Positions 18,201 to 27,895 of a DNA stretch of 64,000 nt are shown here, piece after piece. Position numbers and translations under genes: made by a program. The stretch's first letter is position 1, and every line of letters begins with the position of its first letter. Source of the DNA: Amycolatopsis nalaikhensis (GTDB taxonomy: Bacteria; Actinomycetota; Actinomycetes; Mycobacteriales; Pseudonocardiaceae). The stretch spans positions 10,547,501 to 10,611,500 of the forward strand of contig NZ_CP127173.1 in the NCBI RefSeq assembly GCF_030264295.1, written 5' to 3'. The notes beneath the pieces are model-generated. The model ran no database searches. It was not told where the DNA came from and saw only the letters and a program-made list of their open reading frames with translations.

Positions 18201-19146
18201 GTCGATCGACCGCAAGGTGGCGGTGAACGTCCCGGCCGACCGCCCGGGCCGCGGCATCACGGCGGAGAAGCTCCACTTCCTGGCGGCGCTCCCCCGCATC
18301 GACGGAGACCAGCGCCCGGAGACGATCGGCACGGGCGGCGTCGACCTGGTGCGCCGGATTTCCGAGGCGTGGCAAGGCCCGCGCGCGCCCCAGGTCCGGC
18401 TGCTGCCACCGGAGGTGCCCCTCGATGGGCTGCCCGCGGCGCCTGGCAAGCAGGTCACGTTGGGGATCGCGGAATCGACATTGCGGCCGGTGTACCTGGA
18501 CTTCGCGGCGGACCCGCACTTCGTGGCGTTCGGCGACGTCGAGTCGGGGAAATCGTCGCTGCTGCGTGCTCTGGCACAGGGCATCACGTCGAAGTACAGC
18601 CCGGAGGAAGCGGCGATCATCGTCGCGGACTACCGGCGTGGGTTGCTCGGAGCGGTGTCCGAGCCGCACTTGCTGGGGTACGCGGGCGCGGAGGGCAAGC
18701 TGACGGACTTGATCGGCGAGTGCGCTCAGGCCATGCGCAACCGCTTGCCCGGTCCTTCGGTGACGCCGGAGCAGTTGCGGAACCGCTCGTGGTGGCGCGG
18801 ACCGGAGCTGTTCGTGCTGGTGGACGACTACGAACTGGTGGCGACGGTCGGGCGGAACCCGTTGCAGCCGTTGCTGGAGTTCTTGCCGCAGGCGCGGGAC
18901 ATCGGCCTGCACGTGATCATCGCGCGAGGATCCGGCGGGGCCGGGCGGGCGTTGTTCGAGCCGGTGCTGCAGCGGCTGCGGGAGCTGGGCTCGCCGGGGT
19001 TGATCATGTCGGGGGCGAAGGACGAGGGGGCGTTGCTGGCGGACGTGAAGCCGTCGCCGCAGCCGCCGGGCCGAGGGACGCTGGTGTCCCGGCGGCACGG
19101 GACCGGGCTGGTCCAGGTGGCGTGGACGAAACCCGCGGAGAGCTGA
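15220..19146 (+). CDS. eccC: Type VII secretion ATPase EccC (fused EccCa-EccCb, three FtsK/SpoIIIE domains)
   Basis: This 1308-residue motor of the ESX system has two N-terminal transmembrane helices (about residues 26-75), a stalk/DUF domain, and three ATPase domains. Their Walker A motifs are GATGSGKSE (from residue 471), GAPQSGKST (820) and GDVESGKSS (1105). Domain 1 has a full Walker B (LLVIIDEFSELL). Domains 2 and 3 have weaker ones (FLFVDNW, FVLVDDY), as in other EccC proteins where the first domain does most hydrolysis and the last binds the substrate's C-terminal signal. It starts at ATG 15220 after CTGGAG and diverges from the ESX operon at 15075 across a 144-bp promoter gap. Confidence 0.97.
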   Translation: MSLTPERPSEIVLQSPPMLPKSSSGGMVQLMMFLPMMLGMGAMSFVYIGRDGGVMTWIFGALFVCAMGGMVVMSLGRGGMAKKAQINDERRDYQRYLSGLRAQVRDIADGQRAAMIALQPDPADLWAYVETGQLWDRRRADAQFAQVRAGTGPQRLATPLKAPQTVPLEDLDPVSSTALKHFIRTYSTVDGLPVALSLRSFAAVTVAGRRPDVLGLVRALLCQLVTFHSPGDLRVALCLPADRQHDWEWAKWLPHATAAGATDAVGSRRLAADSAAGLAGLLGADLGERPAFSRRAAAELDLPHLVVVVDGGNAHGEPRLIGEDGRLGVTVIEIGSEHPRTYSTERLLSLHTAPDSLGMVVGDATEQRLGFLGRPDVLDRGAAEALARMLTPLHTPAAVVGEKPMSSTFGLAGLLGIGDPRDTDTSVTWAPRAARDRLRIPLGVNPDGRPVELDLKESAEGGMGPHGLVIGATGSGKSELLRTLVTALAVMHSSETLNLALIDFKGGATFAGMTGLPHTCAVITNLSDDLALVDRMADALNGELLRRQELLHAAGNYASVRDYEKARADGTPLDPLPSLLVIIDEFSELLSARPEFIDLFVAIGRLGRSLGIHLLLASQRLEEGRLRGLDSHLSYRIGLRTFSAAESRAVLGVADAYHLPPVPGSAYLKADTDTLIRLKAAYVSGELPPRSTVVREDGQELGVLPFSLAPVEIPVTTEVAPAPSAEGTGETIIHAMLSRLEGRGPAAHQIWLPPLAEPPTLDQLLPPLGEDAARGLCPLGWGGNGKLTIPVALVDKPFEQRRDLHWADFSGAGGHALIVGAPQSGKSTLMKDIAGMLALTHTPAEVQLFILDMGGGALAPIAGLPHVSGYATRRDAQRCRRVVAELTTLLEQREEFFAAQGIESMAAFRARRAELTESTDGREFGDVFLFVDNWTTIRQEYEQLEEQITGLAARGLGFGIHVIVSLNQWIGVRAQLRDAIGTRFELRLGDPMDSSIDRKVAVNVPADRPGRGITAEKLHFLAALPRIDGDQRPETIGTGGVDLVRRISEAWQGPRAPQVRLLPPEVPLDGLPAAPGKQVTLGIAESTLRPVYLDFAADPHFVAFGDVESGKSSLLRALAQGITSKYSPEEAAIIVADYRRGLLGAVSEPHLLGYAGAEGKLTDLIGECAQAMRNRLPGPSVTPEQLRNRSWWRGPELFVLVDDYELVATVGRNPLQPLLEFLPQARDIGLHVIIARGSGGAGRALFEPVLQRLRELGSPGLIMSGAKDEGALLADVKPSPQPPGRGTLVSRRHGTGLVQVAWTKPAES

Positions 19147-19161
19147 GCACCGCGCCACGGG

Positions 19162-19521
19162 CTACATCAGCCGCGCGAGTTCGGCCCGGGCGTCGAACAG
19201 GTCCCGCTGGGCCTCGTCCGCCGGTTCCAGGACCACCCCGGTCCGCTCCAGGAGAACCAGGCACGCGACAAGGAAGCCGCGCGCCAGCTCCTTGTACACG
19301 GGATTGGTGACCACCGACCCCGCCAGCAGCGTCCGGACGAAGCCGCCCAGCGCCACCGGGTCCACGTAGTAGTAGTCACTCGCGTTCATCGTGAACCCGG
19401 CCGCGGCGAGGTCGGTCCCGGCGTCGGCCGCCAGTGTCCCGGCCATGTCCATGAACAGCTTGCCGATCCGGAGCGCCGGGCTCCAGACGACCTCGCCGTC
19501 GACGTCGAATACGTAGCTCAC
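19162..19521 (-). CDS. DUF6086-like small protein, candidate immunity protein for the preceding ALF toxin
   Basis: This 119-residue protein (VSYVFDVDGEVVWSPALRIG...) resembles what I recall of the DUF6086 family of actinobacteria, with the WSPALRIGKLF and SDYYYVDP patterns. GTG 19521 directly abuts the TGA of the giant ALF-repeat gene, without a single spacer base, so the two are translated together. A small acidic cytosolic gene placed directly 3' of a polymorphic toxin is the standard place for an immunity gene. Neutralisation is inferred from layout, not shown. It ends convergent to eccC with 15 bases between stops. Confidence 0.7.
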   Translation of the reverse strand: MSYVFDVDGEVVWSPALRIGKLFMDMAGTLAADAGTDLAAAGFTMNASDYYYVDPVALGGFVRTLLAGSVVTNPVYKELARGFLVACLVLLERTGVVLEPADEAQRDLFDARAELARLM

Positions 19522-22500
19522 TCAGAAAAACTCCAGGTAGACGGTCACGCCCGGGTGGGCGTTGCGGAAGCCGCTCACCGCGTTCTCGATCGCCTCGCGC
19601 AGCGGGGCCTCCACGCCGGGTGTGGTCATCCGCAACCCGATCGGGGCGTCACGGTACCCGGCCAGCTCCGGGCTCACCGAACGCGCCTCCAGGTAGGACT
19701 CGAGCTTCGCGGTCACCTGCTTGTCCACCCAGCCCGGCACGTCGCCGGCCCAGGTCGCGGACTTCTCCTCCCACAGCACCCCGGCCTCGACGTGGTCGAT
19801 GTCGGTGATCATGCGGCCGTTGTTCGGCACGGCCGGGTCGAAGACCTTGACGTCTTTGCTGCCTTCGAGCGGTCCCTTGTTCTGCGCGAGCTTCCCGACG
19901 TCGTCCGCCGCGCCCTTGATGCCGTCCATCGCCATGGCCAGCCCGCCGAGGATCGACGCGATCCCGCCCGCGATCGCCGGGCCACCGGTGAACACGCAGG
20001 CGACCAGCCCGCCGAGGAACCCGATCGCACCACCGGGAATGGCTCCGACGCCGCCCTCGGGCAACCCGAGGAGCGCGCCGGCCGCGGTCGCGCCGGCGAT
20101 CTCCTCGCCGCACGTCGCCGCGCCGGCGGCGACCTCGCCCGCCCCGGCGACCGCCAGCCCGATCCCCCCGCCGACCTCGAGCAGGTGCGCGATGAGCGCC
20201 AGCAGCTCGCCGGCGTGGTCGCGCACGAAGTCGAGCGAGCCCTGGGCCATCGCGTCGATCAGCGCCAGGACGCGGTCGGCCGCGTCGCGCAACCCGGCCA
20301 GCTCCGGGCGGGACCCGACCGCCGCCGCGGCTTGGTCGCGCAGCTGCTGGACCGCGTCCCGCATGCCGGTCACGGCCTGACGGGTGGCCTCTTCGCGCTG
20401 CTTCTCGACCGCCGCGTTCTGCGCGGCCGCCGCGGCCTGGCTGGCTTCCAGCAGGGACCGGCCGGCCGCCAGCGAGTCCGCGAGCGCCTGCGCGGCCGAC
20501 GCCCGCGCCGCCGCCGCGTACTGTGCCGCCAGCGCGGCCGACTGGGCGGCGTGGGCGGCTGAGTTCTTCGCTGCCGTGGCACTTCCCTGCGCGGCCGCGG
20601 CCGCGTCACGGGCCTGCTTCGCGGAGAACGCCGCCTGCGCCGCCGACCGGCTCGCCTGGTCGGCCGACTCCTTCGCCTGCGCGGCGAACTGCGCCGCCTG
20701 GTCCGCCGACGCCCGTGCTTGCTCGGCCCACCGGTTCGCCTCGTCGGCCGCGCCCCGCGCGGTCGCCGCCGACTGGGCCGCCAAGGCGGCGTTCTGCCGC
20801 GCGAGGGCCGCGGCCAGCGCCGCGTCGGCGACGTACCCGTTGACCTGGGCGACGTGCTCGGCGGCCGCCGCGTCCCGCAGCGCCGCGTCGAACTGGCCGG
20901 CCTGCAGGAACTTCCGCACCGTCGACCACGGCCCGGACAACGCCGCGTTGGCCGCCGCGCGGACCTCGGGACCGCCGGCGTCGAGGATCTTCTGGACGGC
21001 GACGCGGTCGTCGTCCTCGGCGGCCCGGTAGCGGCCCGTGGCGAGGAACGCCCGGACGTCTTCGGCCGTCCCGGACAGGGCCGCGTTGGCCGCGTCACGG
21101 GTGATCGGCCCACCCTTGTCGAGGATCTTCTGGACCGCCACCCGGTCGTCGTCGTCCTTGTGCGGGTAGGCCCGGGTCCGGAGGAACTCCTTGACCTGGT
21201 CGTAGCTGCCGGCGTTGGCCGCGTTGGCGGCGTCGCGCTGGGCGGGGACCGTCGTCGTCCCGGCGATCACGGTGACGCTGAACCGGTCGTCCTGTTCGAC
21301 CGCCGCGGCGACACCGGACCGCGCGAAGGCCAAAACCTCCGCTTCGGTGCCGCCGAGCGCGGCCGAAGCCGCGAGCCGTACCTTCGGGCCGCCGCTGTGC
21401 CAGAGCGCGACCGCGGCGCGCCGTCCGTCGGCGACCGCGGTGTCCGGTGCCGTGGCCGGGTCGGCGGCCTCGGTCAGCAGCTGCCGCGTGGCCGCGTCGA
21501 CCTGCTCGGCGACCCCCGCCGTCCACTGTGGACTGGCGACGCCGGCCGCCTCGGCCCGCCGGGCTTCTTCGGCGTCCCGCACGGCCTGGGACTGCTGCTG
21601 CGCCAGCCGTTCGGCGTCCACCTTGCGCGCGAGTTCGGCGGTGTTCTTCGCCTGGTCCGCGGCGGCTTGCGCGCTGTCCGCCTCGTTCTTCGCCTCGTCC
21701 GCGGCGGCCTGCGCGCGGTCCGCGGCCCCTGCCGCCTCCCCGGCGTGCAGCGCGGCGTCGTCGGCCGCCTTCGCCGCGGCGTCGGCGTGGACGGCGGCGT
21801 CGGCGGCCGCCTGCCGGGCCTGACCCGCGAAGGTGGCCGCGTCGTTGGCCAGCGCGAGCGCGACCCCGGCGGCGCGCCGGGCCTCGTCGGCGTTGCGCTG
21901 GGCGCGGTCGGCCGCGTTCGCCGCCTCGGCGGGCTCGCGCCCGCCTGCTGCGCCCAGCCCCCGGCGTCGCGCGACGCCTGAGCGGCGGCCGCGGCGTCCC
22001 CGGCCGCGGCCGCTGCGGCCTGCGCGGCCACCGAAACCTGCCGGACCGCTTCGACGGCCTGGGCGACGGCGTCCGCGGCGGTGCGCGCGCCGATGGCGGC
22101 GTCCCGCGCCTTCTGCGCCGCGTCGCGAGCGGCGTCGGCCTGACCGCGGTCGGTGGCGGCGGCCGCGGCGGCGTTGCGGGCCCGGGCGGCGGCCTGACCC
22201 GCCATCGACGCGGCCCACGCGGCCTGGCTGGCGGCGTGTGAGGCTTCCCGCGCGGCACTGGCCGCGGCGGCGGAGGCGTTGATCGCCTTCTGCGCGGCCT
22301 GGGCCGCCCGGTTCGCGGCATCGGCCGCGCGGCCGGCGGCGCTCGCCGCCTGCGCGGCCGAGCCCTGGGCCTGCCGGGTCTCCTCGGCCGCGGTCTGCGC
22401 GGCGGCCTTCGCGGCCGCGGCCGCCGCCACCGCCTGGTCGGCCGCGTCCTTCGCGGCCTGGGTCTGCACGGCCGAGCGGGCCTGAGCGCCCTGGGCCAGC

Positions 22501-23207
22501 CCGGCGAGGGCGCTGACGGACAGCGTTTCGGCGTCCCGCTGCGTCGCCACCTGGTAGCCGGTGCGCAGGAACTCGCGCACGCTCTCGATGGTCCCGGACA
22601 GCGCCTGGTTCGCGGCCTTCCGCACCTCGGGGCCACCGGTGTTCAGCAGCAGCTGGACGGCGATCCGGTCGTCGGCGTCCTGCGCCTGCTGCCAGCCGGT
22701 CTCCAGGAACGCGAGCTGGGCTTCGGTGGTCCCGTCGAGGGCCGTGTTGGCCGCGGCCTTCACTCGTGGGCCGGTCGCCGCCGCGAGCAGCCTGCTGACC
22801 TGGATGCGCACGTCGTCGCGCCACGGCTGCTGCCAGCCGCCGGTGAGGAACGCGCGGACGTCCCCGATCGTCCCGCTCAGCGCGGTGTTCGCGGCGTGCT
22901 GGGTGGCCGGGCCGCCCGCGGTCAGCATCTTCTGCGCCGAGACGCGGTCCTCGACCTCCTGCATCCGCGCCAGCCCCGTGGTCACGAACGCCCGGACGTC
23001 GTCGTCGGTGCCGCACAACGCCACCTCGGCGGCCCGCGACACGACAGGCCCGCCGGTCCGCAGGAGCGCGACGAGCTTCTGGCGGTCGGTCGACGGCGGT
23101 GGATCATCGGCCGCGGCGGCGGGGGCCAGCCCCGCGGTGAGCGCGACGGCGGCGGCCAGCGCCACCACCACCCGGAGTCCGCCCGGCCATGACCGGCTGC
23201 GTCTCAT
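19522..23207 (-). CDS. Secreted ALF-repeat polymorphic-toxin-like protein B, one-base frameshift
   Basis: This giant secreted protein has about 1228 residues after correction. ATG 23207 follows GGGCGGGAA and a Sec signal ends near AAAADDPPP. Blocks in order are: ALF-type repeats of about 47 residues (pattern GGPxVRxAAxxALxGTxxDVRxFLxxG), a long Ala-rich coiled coil, a second ALF block, a second coiled coil, a Gly-rich hydrophobic segment and a C-terminal tip. The frame slips at 21931-21933 (+ strand GGG where GGGG restores the frame); the span is one base short of a multiple of three. The tip has TDIDHVEAGVLWEEKSAT, a D...E-x-K arrangement reminiscent of PD-(D/E)XK nucleases, but this is only suggestive. 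Confidence 0.8.
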
Positions 23208-23287
23208 GTGTTCCCGCCCTTCCGGAATCGATCAGCGTGCGGCGAACGCCTCCCCACCGGTTCGGTGCGGAGGCATTCGCGAACTGC

Positions 23288-23857
23288 TCAAGGCAATGCG
23301 GAAAAGACCGGCTGCCAGCTCGCCACGGTGGCGGCGAGCGCCGGGTCGGTGAGGTGCTCACGCAGGTCGAGCGTGAGCCGGATGAGCTGTTTCAAGTGCC
23401 GCAGCCGCAGGATCTCGGCGCGCTCCAGCGTGGTCCAGACCGGGCTCAGCCGTTCGGCCTCCGCCAGCCGTTCCGGGGTCACCTCGGCGACGACGGGCGC
23501 CACGACCCGATCGGCCGCGAACGGCGAGTCCGGCAGCGAAACGCCGGACACCCCGAGCGCGGCCGCCAGGAGGAGCCGCCGCGTCAGCACTTCGTGCGCG
23601 TCCATCAGCCGCCGCTGTTCAAGGAACACGAACAGCTCGTCGACGGCACGCAGGAACCTGTCGACCTCCGCCGGCGACAGCCGTTCCCCCGCCTCGGCGG
23701 GATACCGCAGCTCCCGGACGAGCGGCATGGTCAGCACCTGCACCACACCCAGCCAGGCGTTCGGCCCCGCGTCGTCGGGCAGCCTGCCCCCGGCCAGCCA
23801 CCACTCGAACCGGTCCCGCAGCGGCACCGCGTCCAGGCGCCTCAGCTCGGCCGACAT
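23288..23857 (-). CDS. Helical protein of unknown function, candidate immunity protein for the HINT-containing ALF toxin
   Basis: This 189-residue protein is nearly all helical, rich in Leu, Arg and Glu (DRFEWWLAGGRLPDDAG, LRHLKQLIRLTLDLREHL), without signal peptide. ATG 23857 shares its first base with the TGA of the toxin-like gene upstream (TGATG). It matches no family that I recognise. Its place, size and cytosolic character fit an immunity protein for the distinct C-terminal tip encoded just upstream. An upstream start at 23917 in the same frame would lie inside the toxin gene and is rejected. Confidence 0.68.
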   Translation of the reverse strand: MSAELRRLDAVPLRDRFEWWLAGGRLPDDAGPNAWLGVVQVLTMPLVRELRYPAEAGERLSPAEVDRFLRAVDELFVFLEQRRLMDAHEVLTRRLLLAAALGVSGVSLPDSPFAADRVVAPVVAEVTPERLAEAERLSPVWTTLERAEILRLRHLKQLIRLTLDLREHLTDPALAATVASWQPVFSALP

Positions 23858-26800
23858 CAGAAGTGGATGCCCAGCTGCCCGAACGCCTCCATGCCCAGCC
23901 GCCGGATCGGCTCCCAAAGCGCTTCGTCGCTGCCGACGAAGTGCCCGCTGCGGCTGGAGATCTCGATCCCGAAGTACCCGGTCTGCGCCGAGCCCGCGAT
24001 GGTGGCCTCACCGGCCGCGCGGACCGACTGCCCGCCGCTGAGGACGGCGTGCGAGATCTCGACCCCTTGGACGGTGTGCGGCATCACGACGAGACTACCG
24101 TCCTCGAGGATCGCCCACTTGAGCTGACCTTCCAGGTCCGCCCGCGCGAGTGCGGCGTCGAGCTGGGCGCTGTTCGCCGCCCGGACCGGGGCCACGTTGA
24201 CCCGCGCGGCGTCCGCCAGCTCCTGCTCGAGACGGCCCGGCAGCTGGTTCGGCAACGGCTTGCACGTGTTGTGCACCAGCAGCCCGCGCGCCGAGACGCG
24301 GTAGTCGTGGTCGGTGTCGACCTCGAAGTTGTAGACCGTGACCGGGCTGTTCTCCCGGCTCAGGGAGCTGCACCCTCGCCGGCGCGCCGTCCCCGGCGTC
24401 GAGCTCGTCGCCCGCCCGCAGGTCGGCCGCCCGCGTCCAGCCCTTCCCGGTGACCCAGAACGGGTGCTCGGTGGTGGCCCGGACCACGGTCGTGCCCACC
24501 GACACCGCGACGAGCGCGTCGGCCCGCTTGGTGAACGTCGCCACGACCGCCCGCAGCCGGGACCGCCCGGTCACCGGGTCCTTGGCCCAGACCCGTTCGC
24601 CCTTCGCGACCTGTTCGATCGGTTTCGGCCCGGCCTCCGTCCGCACGATCGTCCCGACGGGGAAGCAGTTCCCGACCCGCGCCGCCTCGATGATCTCCTT
24701 GCCACGCCCCAGGAACGTGCGGGCGCGGGCGACGTCGTCGACGAACTTGCCGATGCCGGCGATCACCCGCCAGAGCGCCTTGCCGACCTCGAACGCCTTG
24801 ATCGCGGCCAGGCCGAGCGACGCGATGTCGACCGCGCCCATGATGCAGTTGACGATGCCCGGGTCGTTGATGCAGGCCTTGATCCCGCCGATGAACAGGT
24901 CGATCAGGATCTGACCGCCGTTTTCGATGATCCAGTCGATGATGCTCTTGTCGGCGAGCGCCTTCGCCTGGTTGTACTGGTCGACCAGCTCCTGGCCGCC
25001 CGCCGCCCGCAGGGCCGCCTCGTCGTCGGGGGTCAGCGGGCCCGTCCCGGACCCGGCCGACTGGTTCTTCGCGTCCTCGGCGGCCCGCTTGTCCGCCGCG
25101 ATCCGGGCGGCGTCGTCGGCCGCCTTGGCCGCTTCGTCCGCGTCCTTCCCGGCCGCGATCGCCGAAGCCCGCGCCTGCTCCGCGTAGGTCCGGGCGGCCG
25201 CGGCGGAGTCGTTGGCCCGCACCGCGGAAGCCCTGGCGCGGGTCGCCGACGAAGCAGCGGCCCGGGCGTCGCGCTGGGCGTTCTGGGCCGCGCCCCGCGC
25301 CTCCCTCGCGGACTGGGCGGCCTGGTCGGCCGAGCGCTGGGCCTGCGCGGCGGACTCCCGCGCCTGGTCGGCGTAGATCTTCGCCTGGTCGGCCTGCTTG
25401 CGGGCTTCCGCCGCCGCCTGCGTGGCTTCGTCGGCGGCGTTGCGCGCCCGAGCCGCGGCTTCCGCGGCGGTGGCCGCGTCGGCGCGGGCGGTCGCCGCGA
25501 TGCTCGCCGCCTCGGTCACGAACCGGTGGACGTCGGCCGCGTGCGTCGCGGTGTCGATGTCCCGCTGCTGCGCGTCGAACTGCTCGATCCGCAGGAAACT
25601 CTTCAGCGAGGACACCGGCCCGGACAGCGCCGCCTGGGCGGCGGCCTGGACTTCCGGCCCGCCGGTGGTGAGGAAGCGGGTGACGGCGATCCGGTCGTCG
25701 TGCTCGGCCGCGACGTACTGACCGGTGCGCAGGAACTCCGCGATATCGTCGACGGTGCCGCTGAGCGCCCGGTTGGCCGCCTCCTTCGTGGCGGGCCCGC
25801 CGGTGTTGAGGATCAGCTGGACCGCGAGCCGGTCGTCGTCGGCCTTGCCCGGGTACGCCCGCGTCCGGAGGAATTCCGCGACCTGCGGGTACGGCGCGGC
25901 GAACGCGTCGCGCGCGGCCTGCTGGAACCGGGTGTTGTCCGAGGTGTCCCGCAGGATCGCGACGCTCGTGCGGTCGTCCTGCTGGGTCGCGGCGGCGAGC
26001 CCGGTGCGCAGGAACTGCTTCAGCCCCGCCGCGTCGGCCGCCAGCGCCGAGGCGGCCGCCGACTTGGTCCACGGGCCGCCGCTCTGCAGGAGCTGCACCG
26101 CCGCCTTGCGGATGTCGAGGACCACCGTCTCCGGCGACGTCGCCGGGTTCGCCGCTTCCTCCAGCAGGCGCTGGGTTTCCGCCGCTCGCGCGGCCGCCTC
26201 CCCCGCCTTCCACTCACCCGCGGCCTTGCGGGTGTCCTCCGCCTGCTTCGCCGCTTCCGCGTCCGCGACCGCCTGGTCCTTCTGGGCCTCCAGGCGCGCC
26301 GCGTCCGCGTCGCGCGACGTCTTCTCCAGCTGGGCCGCCTGGTTCGCCGCCGTCGTCGCCGTGTCCGCCGACGCCTTCGCCGATGCCGCGTAACGGGCCG
26401 CCGCGTCCGCGTCCTTCTTCGCCTGGTCTGCCGCCGCGGCCGCCTGGTCGGCCGCCAGCGCCGCCGCGTCCGCGTGGGCCGCCGACGCGTTCGCCGCGTC
26501 GCGGGCCTGGCGGGCCGCCGCCGCGGCCTGGCCGGCCAGGGACTCCGCCGCGTTCGCCGCCCGGTTCGCCCGGGCCGCCGCCGCGCGGGCCGTCGCCGCC
26601 GCCTGCTCCGCCTGGCTCGCGTTCGCCCCCGCCGACCGCGCGTAGCCCGCCGCCTCGTCCGCCGCGGACGCCGCCGCGTCCGCGTTCGAACTCGCGCTGC
26701 GCGCCGCCCCCGCGGCCCGGCCCGACGCGTCCGCCGCCTGCCCGGCCGCGTTCGCCGCGTCCGCCGCCGCCCGCGCGCCCGCCGCCACGTTCCGCGCGTC

Positions 26801-27895
26801 CTGCGCGGCCTGACGCGCTTCCGCCGCGTGGGCGCCGTCGGCCGCCGCGGCCGATGCCGCCGAGTACGCCCGCGAACACGCCTGCTCCGCCAGCGACGCC
26901 GCCGTCGCGGCCTGTGCCGCCGCGTTCGCCGCGACGCGCGACGCGCGGTTCGCCTCGGCCGCCGCGCCGATCGCGGTCTTCGCGGCGTCGGCGGCGCCTC
27001 GGGCCGCGTTCGCCGCGCGGGCGGCCGCACCCGCGGCCTGCACCGAAGAATCGCGCGCCGCCTGGGTTTCCGCCGCCGCCCGCTGAGCCGCTTCCTTCGC
27101 CCGCTGCGCCGCCGCGATCGCGCGGTCGGCCGCGTCCTGCGCCTGCTTCGTCTGGGCGGCCGCCTGCGCGCCGGCGTCCCGCGCGAGGTCGGCGAGGTGC
27201 GCGACCGTCGCGGTCTCCTGGTCGCGTTCGGCCGCGAGCGCGTAACCGGTCTCCAGGAACGCCTGGATGTCTTCGACGGTCCCGTCGAGGGCCCGCTGGG
27301 CCGCCTTCTGCACCTCCGGGCCGCCGGTGGTCAGCAGCTGGCTGACCTTGATCCGGTCGTCGTCGTTCTGGGCCTGCTGCCGCCCGGAGTCGAGGAACTT
27401 CTGGACGTCGTCCGCGGTGCCGTCCAACGCCTTCTGCCCGGCGACCTGGACCCAGTGCCCGCCGGTGGCGACGTACCGCGACACCTGCGCGCGGTTGTCG
27501 TCGAGCCACGGCTGCTGCCAGCCCGTCGCCAGGAACGTGTGCACGTCCGCCGCCGTGCCGTTCAACGCGGTCTGGGCCGCGCGCCGCAGGCCCGACCCGG
27601 CCACGGTCAGCAGCCTGCTGACCTGGATCCGGTCGTCGTGCTCGGCCGCCACGGCCTTGCCGGTGGCCAGGAAGGTGTGCACCTCGGCGTCGGAGCCCAC
27701 CAGCGCCGCGGCCGCCGCGTCCTTCGTCGCCGGCCCGCCCGCCTGCCAGAGGGCGACGACCTGCGCGCGTTCCCCCGGCCCGGCGGCCTCCGCCGCCCGC
27801 GCGGGCACGGCCACCGCGCCCGACGCCACCGCCGCCACCAGCGTGCCCGCGAGCGCGGCACGCGCTCTCCCCGCGATCGATCTCTTGACCCGCAC
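23857..27895 (-). CDS. Secreted ALF-repeat protein A with HINT domain and C-terminal toxin-like tip, one-base frameshift
   Basis: This protein of about 1345 residues starts at GTG 27895, nine bases after GGGAGG. Signal peptide: residues 1-33, ending VPARAAEA. Four ALF repeats, an Ala-rich coiled coil, five more ALF repeats, and a second coiled coil follow. Next come a hydrophobic stretch (IIENGGQILIDLFIGGIKAC) and a HINT domain starting at Cys (GNCFPVGTIV, near 24663-24670) and closing with SARGLLVHN. The frame slips near 24361-24366: one C too many, since VQLLSRENSPVTVYNFEVD is restored by removing it. The last about 135 residues differ completely from the neighbouring paralogue. This is the architecture of a polymorphic toxin whose tip is released by HINT self-cleavage. 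Confidence 0.82.
24268..24672 (-). other. HINT (Hedgehog/intein-type) autoprocessing domain within ALF toxin A
   Basis: The domain has the nucleophile Cys in GNCFPVGTIVRT, the conserved TTEHPFWV block with the catalytic His, GWTRAADLRAGDEL, and the terminal HN pair in GLLVHNT. In polymorphic toxins this domain cuts off the downstream tip. The frameshift at 24361-24366 falls between the RAGDEL block and the final YNFEVDTDHDYRVS strand, so as sequenced the domain would be truncated and the tip lost. Confidence 0.8.

Noticed and set aside
14524..19158. Very long leftward frame (1544 residues) opposite eccC
   Set aside because: It is antisense to a complete three-ATPase EccC and its residues are His/Arg/Gln-rich, typical of a shadow frame in GC-rich DNA; only its last part overlaps the real ESX gene ending at 14306.
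19522..23207. Ala-rich repeats as a possible assembly collapse or DNA tandem array
   Set aside because: The repeats are degenerate at DNA level and fit known ALF and coiled-coil protein architecture.
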